64,000 bases of DNA from NCBI GenBank assembly GCA_002798195.1, contig NWQM01000003.1, positions 1 through 64,000 on the forward strand. Reading direction: 5' to 3'. The position numbers were made by a program, and so were the translations under genes. Below the pieces are notes generated by a model, which was not told the DNA's origin, did no database searches, and worked only from the letters and a program-made list of their open reading frames with translations. This document shows, in pieces, positions 49,215 through 58,319 of the stretch; position 1 is the stretch's first letter; the number at the start of each line of letters is the position of its first letter. This stretch comes from Lysobacteraceae bacterium NML03-0222. Its GTDB lineage: Bacteria > Pseudomonadota > Gammaproteobacteria > Xanthomonadales > Xanthomonadaceae.

Positions 49215-50591
49215 TCAGCGGCGCTGCCATCGTACGCCTTGGGGTGTGTCTTCCAGCACGATGCCTTCGCTGGCCAGCTGGTCGCGGATGGCATCGGCAC
49301 GGGCAAAGTCGCGGGCTTTTTTTGCGGCAATGCGCTCATCCACCAGGGCTTGAATGCGTGCATCGTCGCCCTGGTCAGCGCCGCGGGCAAACCAGGTTGC
49401 CGGTGACTGTTGCAGCAGGCCAAGCGCTTGTCCGGCGCCCAGCAATGCGGCTTTGGCATCACGGCGGGCGGCATCACCTTCGGCCTTGCGCGCCACAGCG
49501 GCAAGGCGGGCGATTTCTGCCAATGCGGTCGGGGTATTGAGGTCATCATCCAGCGCAGCCTCGATGCTGGCCGGGATGTGCGCTTTGACTTCAATATCGG
49601 CCAGATCGCGCAGCGTGCCGTACAGCCGGTCGAGGGTGCGGATGGATTGCTCGATCAGGCCATCGCTCCATTCCAGCGGCTGGCGGTAATGCGCCGAGAG
49701 CAGGGCATAGCGCAGGGCTTCGGGCGGATGGGCGCGCACCAGGTCATGCACCCGTTCGATATTGCCCAGCGATTTGCTCATCTTGGCGCCGGCAAAGTTC
49801 AGCATGCCGTTATGCAGCCAGAAACGGGCAAAGGTTTTGCCGCCGTGGGCGCATTCGCTCTGCGCGATTTCGTTTTCGTGATGCGGAAACTGCAAATCCA
49901 CACCACCGGCATGGATGTCGATGGTTTGTCCCAAGTGTGCCGCGGCCATGGCCGAACATTCGATATGCCAGCCCGGTCGCCCCCGTCCCCAGGGAGAGTC
50001 CCAGCCGGGTAGGTCATCACTGGAAGGCTTCCATAGCACAAAGTCACCGGCATCGCGCTTGTAGGGGGCGACTTCCACCCGCGCCCCGGCGAGCATGTCC
50101 TCCGGGTCGCGGCGCGAGAGTTTGCCGTAGTCGGGGAAGCTCGCCACTGAAAACAGCACATGCCCTTCGGCGGCATAGGCGTGTCCTTCGGCAATCAGGC
50201 GCTCACACATCTGGATGATGTCGGCAATGTGTTCGGTGGCTGCCGGCTCGATATCCGGGGCGAAGGCGCCTTCCACACCCAGCGCTGCCATGTCCTGGCG
50301 GTAGGCTTGAGCAAAACGCCCGGTAATGGCGCTGATGGGGGTGCCGGCCTCCTTGGCCGCCGCATTGATTTTGTCATCGACATCGGTGATGTTGCGGGCA
50401 TAGCGCAATGCGCCAAAGCGCCGCCGCAGCAGCGCAGCCAGCACGCCAAACACCACCGGACCGCGGGCATTGCCGATATGCACATAGTTGTAAACCGTCG
50501 GGCCGCAGACATACATCGTGACCTCGGCCGGGTTGGCAGGCGTAAACGCTTCAGGCTGTCGGGTCAGGCTGTTGTAAAGATGCAGGCTCAT
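49215..50591 (-). CDS. cysS: Cysteinyl-tRNA synthetase
   Basis: 458 aa from MSLHLYNSLTRQPEAF (ATG at 50591). Class I aaRS with HIGH-type motif VHIGNARGPVVF, KMSKS in AKMSKSLGNI, and the zinc-binding Cys/His set beginning with MYVCGPTVYN and continuing HIECSAM and FPHHENEIAQSE. The length fits the family (E. coli 461). The longer upstream reading frame does not fit. Confidence 0.97.
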   Translation of the reverse strand: MSLHLYNSLTRQPEAFTPANPAEVTMYVCGPTVYNYVHIGNARGPVVFGVLAALLRRRFGALRYARNITDVDDKINAAAKEAGTPISAITGRFAQAYRQDMAALGVEGAFAPDIEPAATEHIADIIQMCERLIAEGHAYAAEGHVLFSVASFPDYGKLSRRDPEDMLAGARVEVAPYKRDAGDFVLWKPSSDDLPGWDSPWGRGRPGWHIECSAMAAAHLGQTIDIHAGGVDLQFPHHENEIAQSECAHGGKTFARFWLHNGMLNFAGAKMSKSLGNIERVHDLVRAHPPEALRYALLSAHYRQPLEWSDGLIEQSIRTLDRLYGTLRDLADIEVKAHIPASIEAALDDDLNTPTALAEIARLAAVARKAEGDAARRDAKAALLGAGQALGLLQQSPATWFARGADQGDDARIQALVDERIAAKKARDFARADAIRDQLASEGIVLEDTPQGVRWQRR

Positions 50592-50724
50592 GGCGGATGG
50601 CACAAAGGATGGGCTGGGGATTCTAGCGGCTTGCATGCAGTCTGAGTGGTTAACATGCCGTTAATGCTGGGGTTCAGTCTGTGGCGCATACACTTGCCCG
50701 CAAATTTCATGCCGTGAACTGTCC

Positions 50725-51105
50725 GTGTCCTGTCGTTATCCCCTGCTGCAAACGCTGTTATTGCTTGCCGTAATGTCTGTGCCTGCCGCCGTTGCAGCGC
50801 AGGAGCGATTGGTTCCTGCCGAGCAGGTGCGCTATGACTATGCACAGGTATTGAGTGTGCAACCGGTCTATCAGGTGTTGAATGCCAGCACTGCAAGAGA
50901 GCGCTGTCGTCCACTGCCGGGCAGCGCGGTGCGGGAATGCCGTGAGGTGCGCGTGCCGCTGGAGTACCGCCGCCCGATTGCCTATGACGTGGACTACACC
51001 TATCGCGGTGTGAAGTATCGCTCGCGGATTGCGCAAAATCCCGGGCGCCGGTTGCGCATCCGTATCGGCATCACGCCGATGGTGAGCGCGGAAGTTCGGC
51101 CGTAA
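50725..51105 (+). CDS. Small exported protein of unknown function
   Basis: 126 aa from a GTG at 50725 (no ATG is in frame before the signal peptide). Signal peptide to about VAAQERL. The mature part is basic and beta-rich: YDYAQVLSVQPVYQV, CRPLPGSAVRECREVRVP, IAYDVDYTYRGVKYRS. Two cysteines may form a disulfide. Similar short proteins of unknown role are frequent in xanthomonads. It lies just before the arg leader region. Confidence 0.65.
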   Translation: MSCRYPLLQTLLLLAVMSVPAAVAAQERLVPAEQVRYDYAQVLSVQPVYQVLNASTARERCRPLPGSAVRECREVRVPLEYRRPIAYDVDYTYRGVKYRSRIAQNPGRRLRIRIGITPMVSAEVRP

Positions 51106-51149
51106 TTTTCCCTTGTCTTGCGGCTAATCACGTGCCAGCATAGCCGCCC

Positions 51150-51251
51150 ATGAATGCACGTTTTTCCACTGCCGCTTATCAGTCCGCTGCCTGGCAGGCT
51201 GCGGGCATGACTTCGCGCGCACGTCGCCGTCGCTGTTACAGGCCGGCGTGA
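51150..51251 (+). CDS. Arginine-rich leader peptide upstream of argF
   Basis: Short ORF of 33 codons from ATG 51150, or 14 codons from the in-frame ATG at 51207, ending TGA at 51249-51251. The 3' part encodes SRARRRRCYRPA: six Arg in nine codons, four of them consecutive (51222-51233). A transcription terminator starts 26 bases after the stop and lies directly before argF. This is the layout of a leader peptide used in ribosome-mediated attenuation such as trpL or hisL, here keyed to arginine. A 14-residue form would be close in size to TrpL. No strong Shine-Dalgarno site is seen before either ATG. Proposed by inference; not a product I know from annotation. Confidence 0.65.
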   Translation: MNARFSTAAYQSAAWQAAGMTSRARRRRCYRPA

Positions 51252-51284
51252 GACTGCGTGCATGCAGATTTTCCAGCCCGGCCT
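51225..51284 (+). promoter_or_regulatory. Alternative RNA pairings of the arg attenuator
   Basis: Segment 1 CGCCG (51225-51229, inside the Arg codons) can pair with segment 2 CGGCG (51244-51248). Segment 2' AGGCCGG (51240-51246) can instead pair with CCGGCCT (51278-51284), which would consume the 5' arm of the terminator. A ribosome stalled on the Arg codons would cover segment 1 and favour the antiterminator; a ribosome at the stop codon would cover segment 2 and favour termination. Confidence 0.55.
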
Positions 51285-51306
51285 TGTGCCGGGTTTTTTG
51301 TTTTTT
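51277..51306 (+). terminator. Attenuator terminator before argF
   Basis: CCCGGC and GCCGGG form a perfect 6-bp stem around CTTGT, followed by TTTTTTGTTTTTT. It ends 17 bases before the argF ATG, so it would stop transcription of the arginine operon rather than end an upstream gene. Confidence 0.85.
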
Positions 51307-51323
51307 GCCTTTGGGAAAACATC

Positions 51324-52328
51324 ATGAAACATTTTTTGAATACGCAAGACTGGAGCCGTGCCGAGCTGGATGCGCTCTTGGCCGAGGCCGCGCGCATGAA
51401 GCAGCACAAGCACGGCGATGCCCTGCGCGGGCGCTCGATTGCGCTTATGTTTTTCAACCCGTCGATGCGCACCCGCACCAGTTTCGAGCTGGGCGCGTTC
51501 CAGTTGGGCGGGCATGCGATCGTGCTGCAACCGGGCAAGGACGCCTGGCCGGTGGAGTTTGACCTCGGCACGGTGATGGACGGCGATACCGAGGAGCATA
51601 TCGCCGAAGTGGCGCGGGTGCTCTCGCGCTATGTGGACCTGATTGCCGTGCGCGCCTTCCCGAAGTTCATCGACTGGCAGGAAGACCGGCAGGACAAGGT
51701 GCTGGCGGCGTTTGCCCGGTATTCCACGGTGCCGGTTATCAATATGGAAACCATCACCCATCCCTGTCAGGAGCTGGCGCATGCGCTGGCCTTGCAGGAG
51801 CACTTCGGCACGCACGATCTGCGCGGCAAAAAATATGTGCTGACCTGGACGTACCACCCCAAGGCGCTGAATACCGCGGTGGCCAATTCGGCGCTGACCA
51901 TCGCTACGCGCTTAGGGATGGATGTGACCTTGCTGTGCCCGAATGAAGATTACTTGCTGGATGAGCGTTATATGCAGTGGGCGGCGCAGAATGTGGCCGA
52001 GAGTGGCGGCTCCTTGCAGGTCAGCCATGACATTGAAAGCGCCTATGCCGGGGCTGACGTGGTGTATGCCAAGAGCTGGGGCGCGCTGCCGTACTTTGGC
52101 CGCTGGCAGGAAGAAAAGCCCATCCGCGATGCGCACCAGCACTTCATTGTCGATGAGGCCAAGATGGCGCTGACCAATAATGGCGTTTTCAGCCATTGCC
52201 TGCCGCTGCGCCGCAATGTCAAGGCCACCGACGCGGTGATGGATTCGCCGCAGTGCATCGCCATCAACGAGGCCGAAAACCGCCTGCATGTGCAAAAGGC
52301 CGTCATGGCGGCTCTCATCAATCAATAA
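51324..52328 (+). CDS. argF': N-acetyl-L-ornithine carbamoyltransferase
   Basis: 334 aa from MKHFLNTQDWSRAELDALL. This variant transcarbamylase carbamoylates N-acetylornithine instead of ornithine, as shown for the Xanthomonas enzyme. The carbamoyl-phosphate site is FFNPSMRTRTSFELGAF, followed by LQPGKDAWPVEFDLGTVMDG, the acetylornithine-type loop, then THPCQELAHALAL, KKYVLTWTYHPK, and HCLPLRRNVKATDAVMD, which contains the lysine that is carboxylated in the Xanthomonas enzyme. The whole protein reads close to that enzyme. First gene of argF'-argG-argE'-argB/A-argC-argH and preceded by the attenuator. Confidence 0.96.
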   Translation: MKHFLNTQDWSRAELDALLAEAARMKQHKHGDALRGRSIALMFFNPSMRTRTSFELGAFQLGGHAIVLQPGKDAWPVEFDLGTVMDGDTEEHIAEVARVLSRYVDLIAVRAFPKFIDWQEDRQDKVLAAFARYSTVPVINMETITHPCQELAHALALQEHFGTHDLRGKKYVLTWTYHPKALNTAVANSALTIATRLGMDVTLLCPNEDYLLDERYMQWAAQNVAESGGSLQVSHDIESAYAGADVVYAKSWGALPYFGRWQEEKPIRDAHQHFIVDEAKMALTNNGVFSHCLPLRRNVKATDAVMDSPQCIAINEAENRLHVQKAVMAALINQ

Positions 52329-52341
52329 TCGGGAGATTCTC

Positions 52342-53550
52342 ATGAGTGCAAAACAAAGCCGTGACATCGTGCTCGCTTTTTCCGGCGGGTTGGATACCAG
52401 TTTCTGCATCCCCTATTTGCGTGAGCAGGGTTGGCAGGTGCACACCGTGTTTGCCGATACCGGCGGGGTGGATGCCGAGGAGCGCACCTATATCGAGCAG
52501 CGCGCGGCGGAGCTGGGGGTCGCCAGTCACCGCACCATCGATGGCGGCCCGGCGATTTGGCAGGGCTTTGTCAAACCCTTTGTCTGGGCGGGCGAGGCGT
52601 ATCAGGGGCAGTATCCGCTGCTGGTGTCCGACCGCTATCTGATTGTCGATGCCGCGCTGGCACGCGCCCGCGAGCTGGGCACCAATGCCATCGCCCACGG
52701 CTGTACCGGCATGGGCAATGACCAGGTGCGGTTTGACTTGGCGGTGAAGGCCAGTGGCGATTACCGCATCATCGCGCCGATCCGTGAAATCCAGAAAGAA
52801 CACACCCAGACCCGCGCCTACGAGCAGCAATATCTGGAGGCGCGCGGCTTTGCCGTGCGCGCCAAGCAGCAGCAATACACCATCAACGAGAACCTGCTGG
52901 GGGTGACGCTTTCCGGCGGTGAAATCGACCAATGGCAGGCGCCGGGCGAGGAAGCCCGGGGCTGGTGCAAGCCGCGCGCCGAGTGGCCGAGCACGCCGCT
53001 GCGCGTGCGTATCCGTTTTGTTGAAGGCGAGGCAGTGGCGCTCGATGGCGAGGCGCTGCCGGGGTCACAGCTGCTGGCGCGGCTCAATACCCTGTTTGCC
53101 GCTTATGGTGTGGGGCGTGGCCTGTACACCGGCGACACTACCATTGGCCTCAAGGGGCGCATCGTTTATGAAGCGCCGGGGCTGGTGGCCTTGCTCACCG
53201 CACACCGCGCGCTGGAGGAGGCCGTACTCAGCAAGCAGCAAAACCGCTTCAAGCCCGAGGTTGCCCGCAAGTGGGTGGAGCTGGTGTACGAGGGCTTCTG
53301 GCATGACCCGCTGAAAACCGACCTGGAGGCATTCCTGCAATCCAGCCAGCGCAAGGTCAATGGCGAAGTGCTGCTGGAAACCCAAGGCGGCCGGGTGGAT
53401 GCGCTGGCCATTGAATCGCCGCATATCCTCAACGCCAAGGGCGCGACCTATGCACAAAGCGCCGACTGGGGCGTGGCCGAAGCCGAAGGTTTCATCAAGC
53501 TGTTCGGCATGAGCAGCACGTTGTGGGCAGAAATCAACGGAAACGGCTGA
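52342..53550 (+). CDS. argG: Argininosuccinate synthase
   Basis: 402 aa from MSAKQSRDIVLAFSGGLDTS (GGGAG before the ATG). It joins citrulline and aspartate with ATP. The PP-loop SGGLDTS, the citrulline/aspartate region GCTGMGNDQVRFD, and ENLLGVTLSGGEIDQW are present. In this pathway citrulline is made by deacetylating N-acetylcitrulline. The stop overlaps the argE' ATG by 1 nt. Confidence 0.97.
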   Translation: MSAKQSRDIVLAFSGGLDTSFCIPYLREQGWQVHTVFADTGGVDAEERTYIEQRAAELGVASHRTIDGGPAIWQGFVKPFVWAGEAYQGQYPLLVSDRYLIVDAALARARELGTNAIAHGCTGMGNDQVRFDLAVKASGDYRIIAPIREIQKEHTQTRAYEQQYLEARGFAVRAKQQQYTINENLLGVTLSGGEIDQWQAPGEEARGWCKPRAEWPSTPLRVRIRFVEGEAVALDGEALPGSQLLARLNTLFAAYGVGRGLYTGDTTIGLKGRIVYEAPGLVALLTAHRALEEAVLSKQQNRFKPEVARKWVELVYEGFWHDPLKTDLEAFLQSSQRKVNGEVLLETQGGRVDALAIESPHILNAKGATYAQSADWGVAEAEGFIKLFGMSSTLWAEINGNG

Positions 53551-54629
53551 TGTTGGACCACGTACTGGAGCACCTGACCGCGCTGGTGGCTTTCGATAGC
53601 CGTAATCCGCCGCGGGCGATGTCGGCCGATAGCCCGATGTTTGCCTATTTGCGCGCGCAATTGCCGGGCTTTGACATCCAGGTGAGCGATCACGGTGCCG
53701 GCGCGGTATCGCTGCTGGCGGTGCGCGGCCAGCCATCGGTGCTCTTCAATGTGCATCTGGATACCGTACCGGCGTCTCCAGCCTGGAGCGCCGACCCGCA
53801 TCGGCTGCGCATCGAGGACGGGCGCGCGATCGGCCTTGGCGCCTGCGATATCAAGGGCGCGGCTGCGGGCTTGCTGGCCGCCGCGCAGGCGACAAGCGGC
53901 GATATGGCGATCTTGTTTTCCAATGACGAGGAGGCCAATGACCCACGCTGCATTGCACATTTTTTGGCGAGCCAGCATGGTTTCCAGAACGTGATTGTCG
54001 CCGAGCCGACGGCTTGCCGTGCGGTGCTGGCACATCGCGGCATCAGTGCGGTGCGGATGCAGTTTCATGGCCGGGCAGGGCATGCCTCGGGCGCTCAGGC
54101 GATGCAGGCCAGCGCCCTGCATCAGGCGATGCGCTGGGGCACGCACGCCCTTGAGCATGTGGAGGCGCACGCCCCGCAGGCCTTTGGCGGCTTGCAGGGG
54201 CTACGCTTCAATATCGGCCGGGTGGAGGGCGGCATCAAGGCCAATGTCATCGCGCCGAAGGCCGAGGTGCGCTTTGGTTTCCGGCCGCTGCCCTCACAAG
54301 ACATGGACGAATTGCACCGGCAGTTTCAGGCGTTTGCCGCACCGGGCACGGATTACGAGGAAACCTTCCGTGGCCCATCCCTGCCCGCGGGTGTTGCAGC
54401 TGAAGCGGAAAGCCGTCGCCATCAGGCTGAACAACTGGCCGCCTCTTTGCAGTTGCCCATAGGCGATGCGGTGGACTTCTGGACGGAAGCCTCGCTGTTT
54501 TCCGCCGCCGGCCTCACCGCGATTGTTTATGGCCCCGGCGACATTGCCCAGGCGCACACCGCCGATGAGTGGGTAGCGCTGGCGCAGCTTGAGCAATACA
54601 CCCAATCCATCCTGCGTATTTTGAGTTGA
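53550..54629 (+). CDS. argE': N-acetylcitrulline/N-acetylornithine deacetylase (M20 family)
   Basis: 359 aa from MLDHVLEHLTALVAFDS. M20 metallopeptidase features: LFNVHLDTVPAS (metal His and Asp), GACDIKGAAAGL, NDEEANDPRC (catalytic and metal Glu), and HRGISAVRMQFHGRAGHASG of the dimerisation domain. In organisms with acetylornithine carbamoyltransferase the relevant substrate is N-acetylcitrulline, so this is the likely activity. TGATG coupling with argG. Confidence 0.93.
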   Translation: MLDHVLEHLTALVAFDSRNPPRAMSADSPMFAYLRAQLPGFDIQVSDHGAGAVSLLAVRGQPSVLFNVHLDTVPASPAWSADPHRLRIEDGRAIGLGACDIKGAAAGLLAAAQATSGDMAILFSNDEEANDPRCIAHFLASQHGFQNVIVAEPTACRAVLAHRGISAVRMQFHGRAGHASGAQAMQASALHQAMRWGTHALEHVEAHAPQAFGGLQGLRFNIGRVEGGIKANVIAPKAEVRFGFRPLPSQDMDELHRQFQAFAAPGTDYEETFRGPSLPAGVAAEAESRRHQAEQLAASLQLPIGDAVDFWTEASLFSAAGLTAIVYGPGDIAQAHTADEWVALAQLEQYTQSILRILS

Positions 54630-54636
54630 GACCGCG

Positions 54637-55974
54637 ATGAATCCTTTGCACGTCCACGACCGGCAAACCCGTCTGACCATCCTGCGGCTGCTCTCCAGCA
54701 TGGGCAGCAGCAAGGAAATCAACCAATATCTGAAGCGTTATTCCGAGCTGGAGGCCGCCCGCTTTGCGGTGGTCAAGGTCGGTGGCGCGGTACTGCGCGA
54801 TGACCTGGAAGCGCTGACCTCCTCACTGGCGTTTTTGCAGGATGTCGGATTGACGCCGATTGTTATCCATGGCGCCGGGCCGCAGCTGGACGAAGCCATT
54901 GCCGAGGCCGGTATCGAAAAGCGCACCGTCGATGGCCTGCGCGTGACCCGCGCCGATACGCTTGCCATCGTCCGGCAGGTGATGCAGGCGCAGAACCTAC
55001 GGCTGGTGGAAGCCTTGCAGGCGCTGGATACCCGCGCCACCTCGATTGTTTGTGGTGTGTTCGAGGCGATCTTGAAGGATGAAGCCACTTACGGACTGGT
55101 GGGCGATGTGAGCCGGGTGGATTTGACCCCGCTGCGGGCAAGTCTCAAGGCCGGCTCCATTCCGGTGATTGCCAGCCTCGGCGAAACCCGCGAAGGGCAG
55201 ATCGTCAATATCAATGCCGATTTTGCCGCCAATGCGCTGGTACGCGAAGTGCAGCCGGACAAAATCGTGTTCCTGACCGGCACCGGCGGCCTTTTGGATG
55301 CAAGCGGGCAGGTGATTGACTCCATCAACCTCAGCAGTGATTTCGAGACCCTGATGCAGGCCGAGTGGATCAACGGCGGCATGCGGGTGAAGATCGAGCA
55401 AATCAAGGCGCTGCTGGACACCGTGCCGCTGTCCTCCTCGGTGTCCATCACCCGGCCTGCCGAGCTGGCGCGTGAGCTGTTTACTCACAAGGGTTCGGGC
55501 ACCTTGGTACGGCGTGGCGAGCACGTGTTGTGCGCAGACAACTGGCAGGCGTTTGACCTTGCGCGCCTGCGCGGGCTGATTGAGTCGGCCTTCGGCCGCC
55601 AATTGGCATCCGATTACTTTGAGCGCAGCGCACTTGAGCGCGCCTGGGTCAGCGAAAACTACCGCGCTGCAGTGATTTTGCTGCGTACCGATGCGGGCAT
55701 CTATCTGGATAAGTTCGCTGTGCTCGACGAGGCTCAGGGCGAGGGGCTGGGGCGGGCGCTGTGGGCGCAAATGCGCGCGCAAACCCCGGCGCTGTATTGG
55801 CGTTCGCGCCGCCATAATCCGGTCAATAGTTTCTACTTTGACGAGGCCGATGGCAGCAGCAAGCAGGGCGAGTGGACGGTGTTCTGGTACGGCCTGGATG
55901 ATTTTTCTCAGATTGAGCGCTGCGTAATGGAATGCCGTCAGCGTCCGGCCACTTTGAGCGACCCCGTGCGCTGA
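54637..55974 (+). CDS. argB: Bifunctional N-acetylglutamate kinase/synthase (ArgB-GNAT fusion)
   Basis: 445 aa. Residues about 40-290 are an amino acid kinase: VVKVGGAVLRD, IVIHGAGPQLDEAI, NINADFAANALVREV, KIVFLTGTGGLLDASG, INGGMRVKIEQIKALL. Residues about 300-445 are a vertebrate-like GNAT domain (YRAAVILLRTDAGIYLDKFAVLDEAQGEGLGRALW, YWRSRRHNPVNSFYF). Such fusions were shown to make N-acetylglutamate and phosphorylate it in Xanthomonas campestris. This removes the need for a separate argA or argJ. Confidence 0.95.
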   Translation: MNPLHVHDRQTRLTILRLLSSMGSSKEINQYLKRYSELEAARFAVVKVGGAVLRDDLEALTSSLAFLQDVGLTPIVIHGAGPQLDEAIAEAGIEKRTVDGLRVTRADTLAIVRQVMQAQNLRLVEALQALDTRATSIVCGVFEAILKDEATYGLVGDVSRVDLTPLRASLKAGSIPVIASLGETREGQIVNINADFAANALVREVQPDKIVFLTGTGGLLDASGQVIDSINLSSDFETLMQAEWINGGMRVKIEQIKALLDTVPLSSSVSITRPAELARELFTHKGSGTLVRRGEHVLCADNWQAFDLARLRGLIESAFGRQLASDYFERSALERAWVSENYRAAVILLRTDAGIYLDKFAVLDEAQGEGLGRALWAQMRAQTPALYWRSRRHNPVNSFYFDEADGSSKQGEWTVFWYGLDDFSQIERCVMECRQRPATLSDPVR

Positions 55975-56037
55975 AGAAAAAGCCCAGCCTTTGCTTGCTC
56001 TCATGACCCCTCACTTATCCCCAAACCCTGTCTCATT

Positions 56038-57003
56038 ATGAAAAAGACCCTGGGCATCATTGGCGCACGCGGTCATACCGGCGCCGAATTGATTCGTCTT
56101 GTTGCCGCACATCCGCAGCTCGAGTTGGCATTCGTCTCCTCGCGCGAGCTGGCCGGGCAGCCGTTGGCCGCGCACAATCCCGCCTATCAGGGCGCGCTTT
56201 GTTATGAAAATCTCGATGCTGCGGCGTTGGTCAAGCGCCGTGCCGATGCCATCGTGTTGGCGCTGCCCAATGGCAAAAGCGCCGAGTATCTGGCGGCGAT
56301 TGAGGCGCATCATCCGGACACGGTGATTGTCGATCTGTCTGCCGATTATCGTTTTGATGAGGCTTGGTATTACGGTCTGCCGGAGCTGACCCGCCAGCAT
56401 TACAGGGGGCAGCGCCGCATCAGCAATCCCGGCTGCTATGCCACGGCGATGCAGTTGGTCATTGCGCCGTTCAAGGCGGACTTGGCCGCGCCGGTGCAGT
56501 GCTTTGGCGTTTCCGGCTATTCTGGCGCGGGCACTACGCCCAGCGACAAGAACAATGTCGAATTGCTGCGCGACAACCTGATGCCCTACGCCTTGACCGG
56601 CCATCTGCACGAGCGCGAAGTCACTCGTCATACTGCGCCGGTGGAATTCATGCCGCATGTGGCGCCGCATTTTCGCGGCCTGTCAATTACCGCCAACCTG
56701 CATCTGAAGCGAAGCATCAGCGCAGCGCAGGCCTTGCAGCAGTTGCGTGAGTTCTATGCCGGTGAGCCGCTGGTCGCGGTTAGTCAAGACGCGCCTTGGG
56801 TGAGTCGCGTGGCCGGTCGCCATCACGCCATGCTGGGGGGCTTTACCGTGGATGAGGGCGGCAGGCGTCTGGTGCTGGTGAGCGTGCTGGACAATCTCCT
56901 CAAAGGCGCGGCCACCCAAGCGATGCAGAATCTGAATCTGGCCTTTGGCTTTGACGAGCTGGCCGGTATTTTTCCCTCCAATTCAAGTGAGTCATGCCGA
57001 TGA
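56038..57003 (+). CDS. argC: N-acetyl-gamma-glutamyl-phosphate reductase
   Basis: 321 aa. NADPH-dependent reduction of N-acetylglutamyl phosphate. GARGHTGAELIRL is the nucleotide site, Cys in RRISNPGCYATAMQL the nucleophile, and the catalytic His region is HLHEREV. The active-site SGYSGAGTTPSDKNN follows. 63 bases separate it from the kinase gene. The 3' end overlaps argH by 4 nt. Confidence 0.96.
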   Translation: MKKTLGIIGARGHTGAELIRLVAAHPQLELAFVSSRELAGQPLAAHNPAYQGALCYENLDAAALVKRRADAIVLALPNGKSAEYLAAIEAHHPDTVIVDLSADYRFDEAWYYGLPELTRQHYRGQRRISNPGCYATAMQLVIAPFKADLAAPVQCFGVSGYSGAGTTPSDKNNVELLRDNLMPYALTGHLHEREVTRHTAPVEFMPHVAPHFRGLSITANLHLKRSISAAQALQQLREFYAGEPLVAVSQDAPWVSRVAGRHHAMLGGFTVDEGGRRLVLVSVLDNLLKGAATQAMQNLNLAFGFDELAGIFPSNSSESCR

Positions 57004-58283
57004 GCAATCTGTTGTGGCAAAAACATGGCATCGCCGTCGATGCCGATATCCAGCGCTTTTTGGCCGGGGAAGATGTCATTCTCGACCGCGAATTCATGCG
57101 GTTTGATATCGAGGCCAGCCGCGTCCATGCCGAAGGCTTGCAGCGCATCGGCATCTTGAGCGCGGAAGAACTCGCCGCCCTGCAGCGCGAGCTGGCAATG
57201 CTGGCCGAGGACTTCAAGCGTGGCGATTTCGTGCTGGATGCGCGCTTTGAGGATATGCACTCGGCCATCGAGGCGCGCCTGACCGAGCGCCTTGGCGATA
57301 CCGGCAAGAAGATCCACACCGGCCGCAGCCGCAACGATCAAGTGCTGGTCGCCACCCGCTTATGGTTGAAGGCGCAATTGCAGCAGCTTGCCACGCTATG
57401 CCATGACATCGCCGGGATTGCGCTGGCGCGCGCCGAGGCCGAAGCGCAGCAGCCGATGCCGGGCTATACCCATTTGCAACGTGCGGTGGTGTCCTCCACC
57501 GGCATGTGGTGGGCAGGTTGGGCGGAAGCCTTTATCGACAACCGCGAGCGCGCCCGCGCCACCTTGCAGCTCATTGACAGCAATCCGCTCGGTACAGCGG
57601 CCGGCTACGGCGTCAACCTGCCGCTGGATCGCGCCTACACCACCGAGGCGCTGGGCTTTGCCAGGATGCAGGTCTCGCCCCTGTACGCCCAGCTTTCGCG
57701 CGGCAAATACGAGCTGGCGGCGCTGGAAGCCCTCAGCAGCGCCATGCTCGACCTTCGCCGCCTCGCCTGGGATTTGAGCCTGTTTACCAGCGCCGAATTT
57801 GGTTTTGTCGAACTGCCTGCCCAATACACCACCGGCAGCTCGATCATGCCCAACAAACGCAACCCGGATGTCATCGAGCTGATGCGCGCCAGCTATGCCA
57901 GCGTGGCGGCGGCCAAGACCGAAATCGAGCAATTGCTGTCGCTGCCCTCGGGTTATCACCGCGACCTGCAACCGGGCAAGGGCGCCCTGGTGCAAGGCTT
58001 TGCCCGCGGCATGGCCGCACTTGCCCTGTTGCCGGCACTGATGCAGGCGCTGCAATGGCGTGAGGAGGCACTCGTCAAGGCGTTGGAGCCTTCGATGTAT
58101 GCCACCGACCTTGCCGTGACGCTCGCCTGTCAGGGCATGCCTTTTCGTGATGCCTATCGCGAAGCCGCCAAACCTGAACGCTGGGCCGAAGGCGACCCGT
58201 TGCAAAGTCTCACCGAGCGCGTTTCTCCAGGCAGCGCCGGCGATATGCAACTGGCGCTGTTACAGCAGCGCTGGCGAGAGTAA
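57000..58283 (+). CDS. argH: Argininosuccinate lyase
   Basis: 427 aa from MSNLLWQKHGIAVDADIQRFLAG (ATG at 57000, ATGA overlap with argC; ATG at 56994 is the alternative). It splits argininosuccinate into arginine and fumarate. GRSRNDQVLVATRLWL, PGYTHLQRAVVSS, and the superfamily signature TTGSSIMPNKRNPDVIELMR with the mobile catalytic serine are present. Last gene of the arginine operon. argD is not in the operon. Confidence 0.97.
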   Translation: MSNLLWQKHGIAVDADIQRFLAGEDVILDREFMRFDIEASRVHAEGLQRIGILSAEELAALQRELAMLAEDFKRGDFVLDARFEDMHSAIEARLTERLGDTGKKIHTGRSRNDQVLVATRLWLKAQLQQLATLCHDIAGIALARAEAEAQQPMPGYTHLQRAVVSSTGMWWAGWAEAFIDNRERARATLQLIDSNPLGTAAGYGVNLPLDRAYTTEALGFARMQVSPLYAQLSRGKYELAALEALSSAMLDLRRLAWDLSLFTSAEFGFVELPAQYTTGSSIMPNKRNPDVIELMRASYASVAAAKTEIEQLLSLPSGYHRDLQPGKGALVQGFARGMAALALLPALMQALQWREEALVKALEPSMYATDLAVTLACQGMPFRDAYREAAKPERWAEGDPLQSLTERVSPGSAGDMQLALLQQRWRE

Positions 58284-58319
58284 CGAAGTCGGGCGGGGCA
58301 ATACCGCCCGATATTTCAA

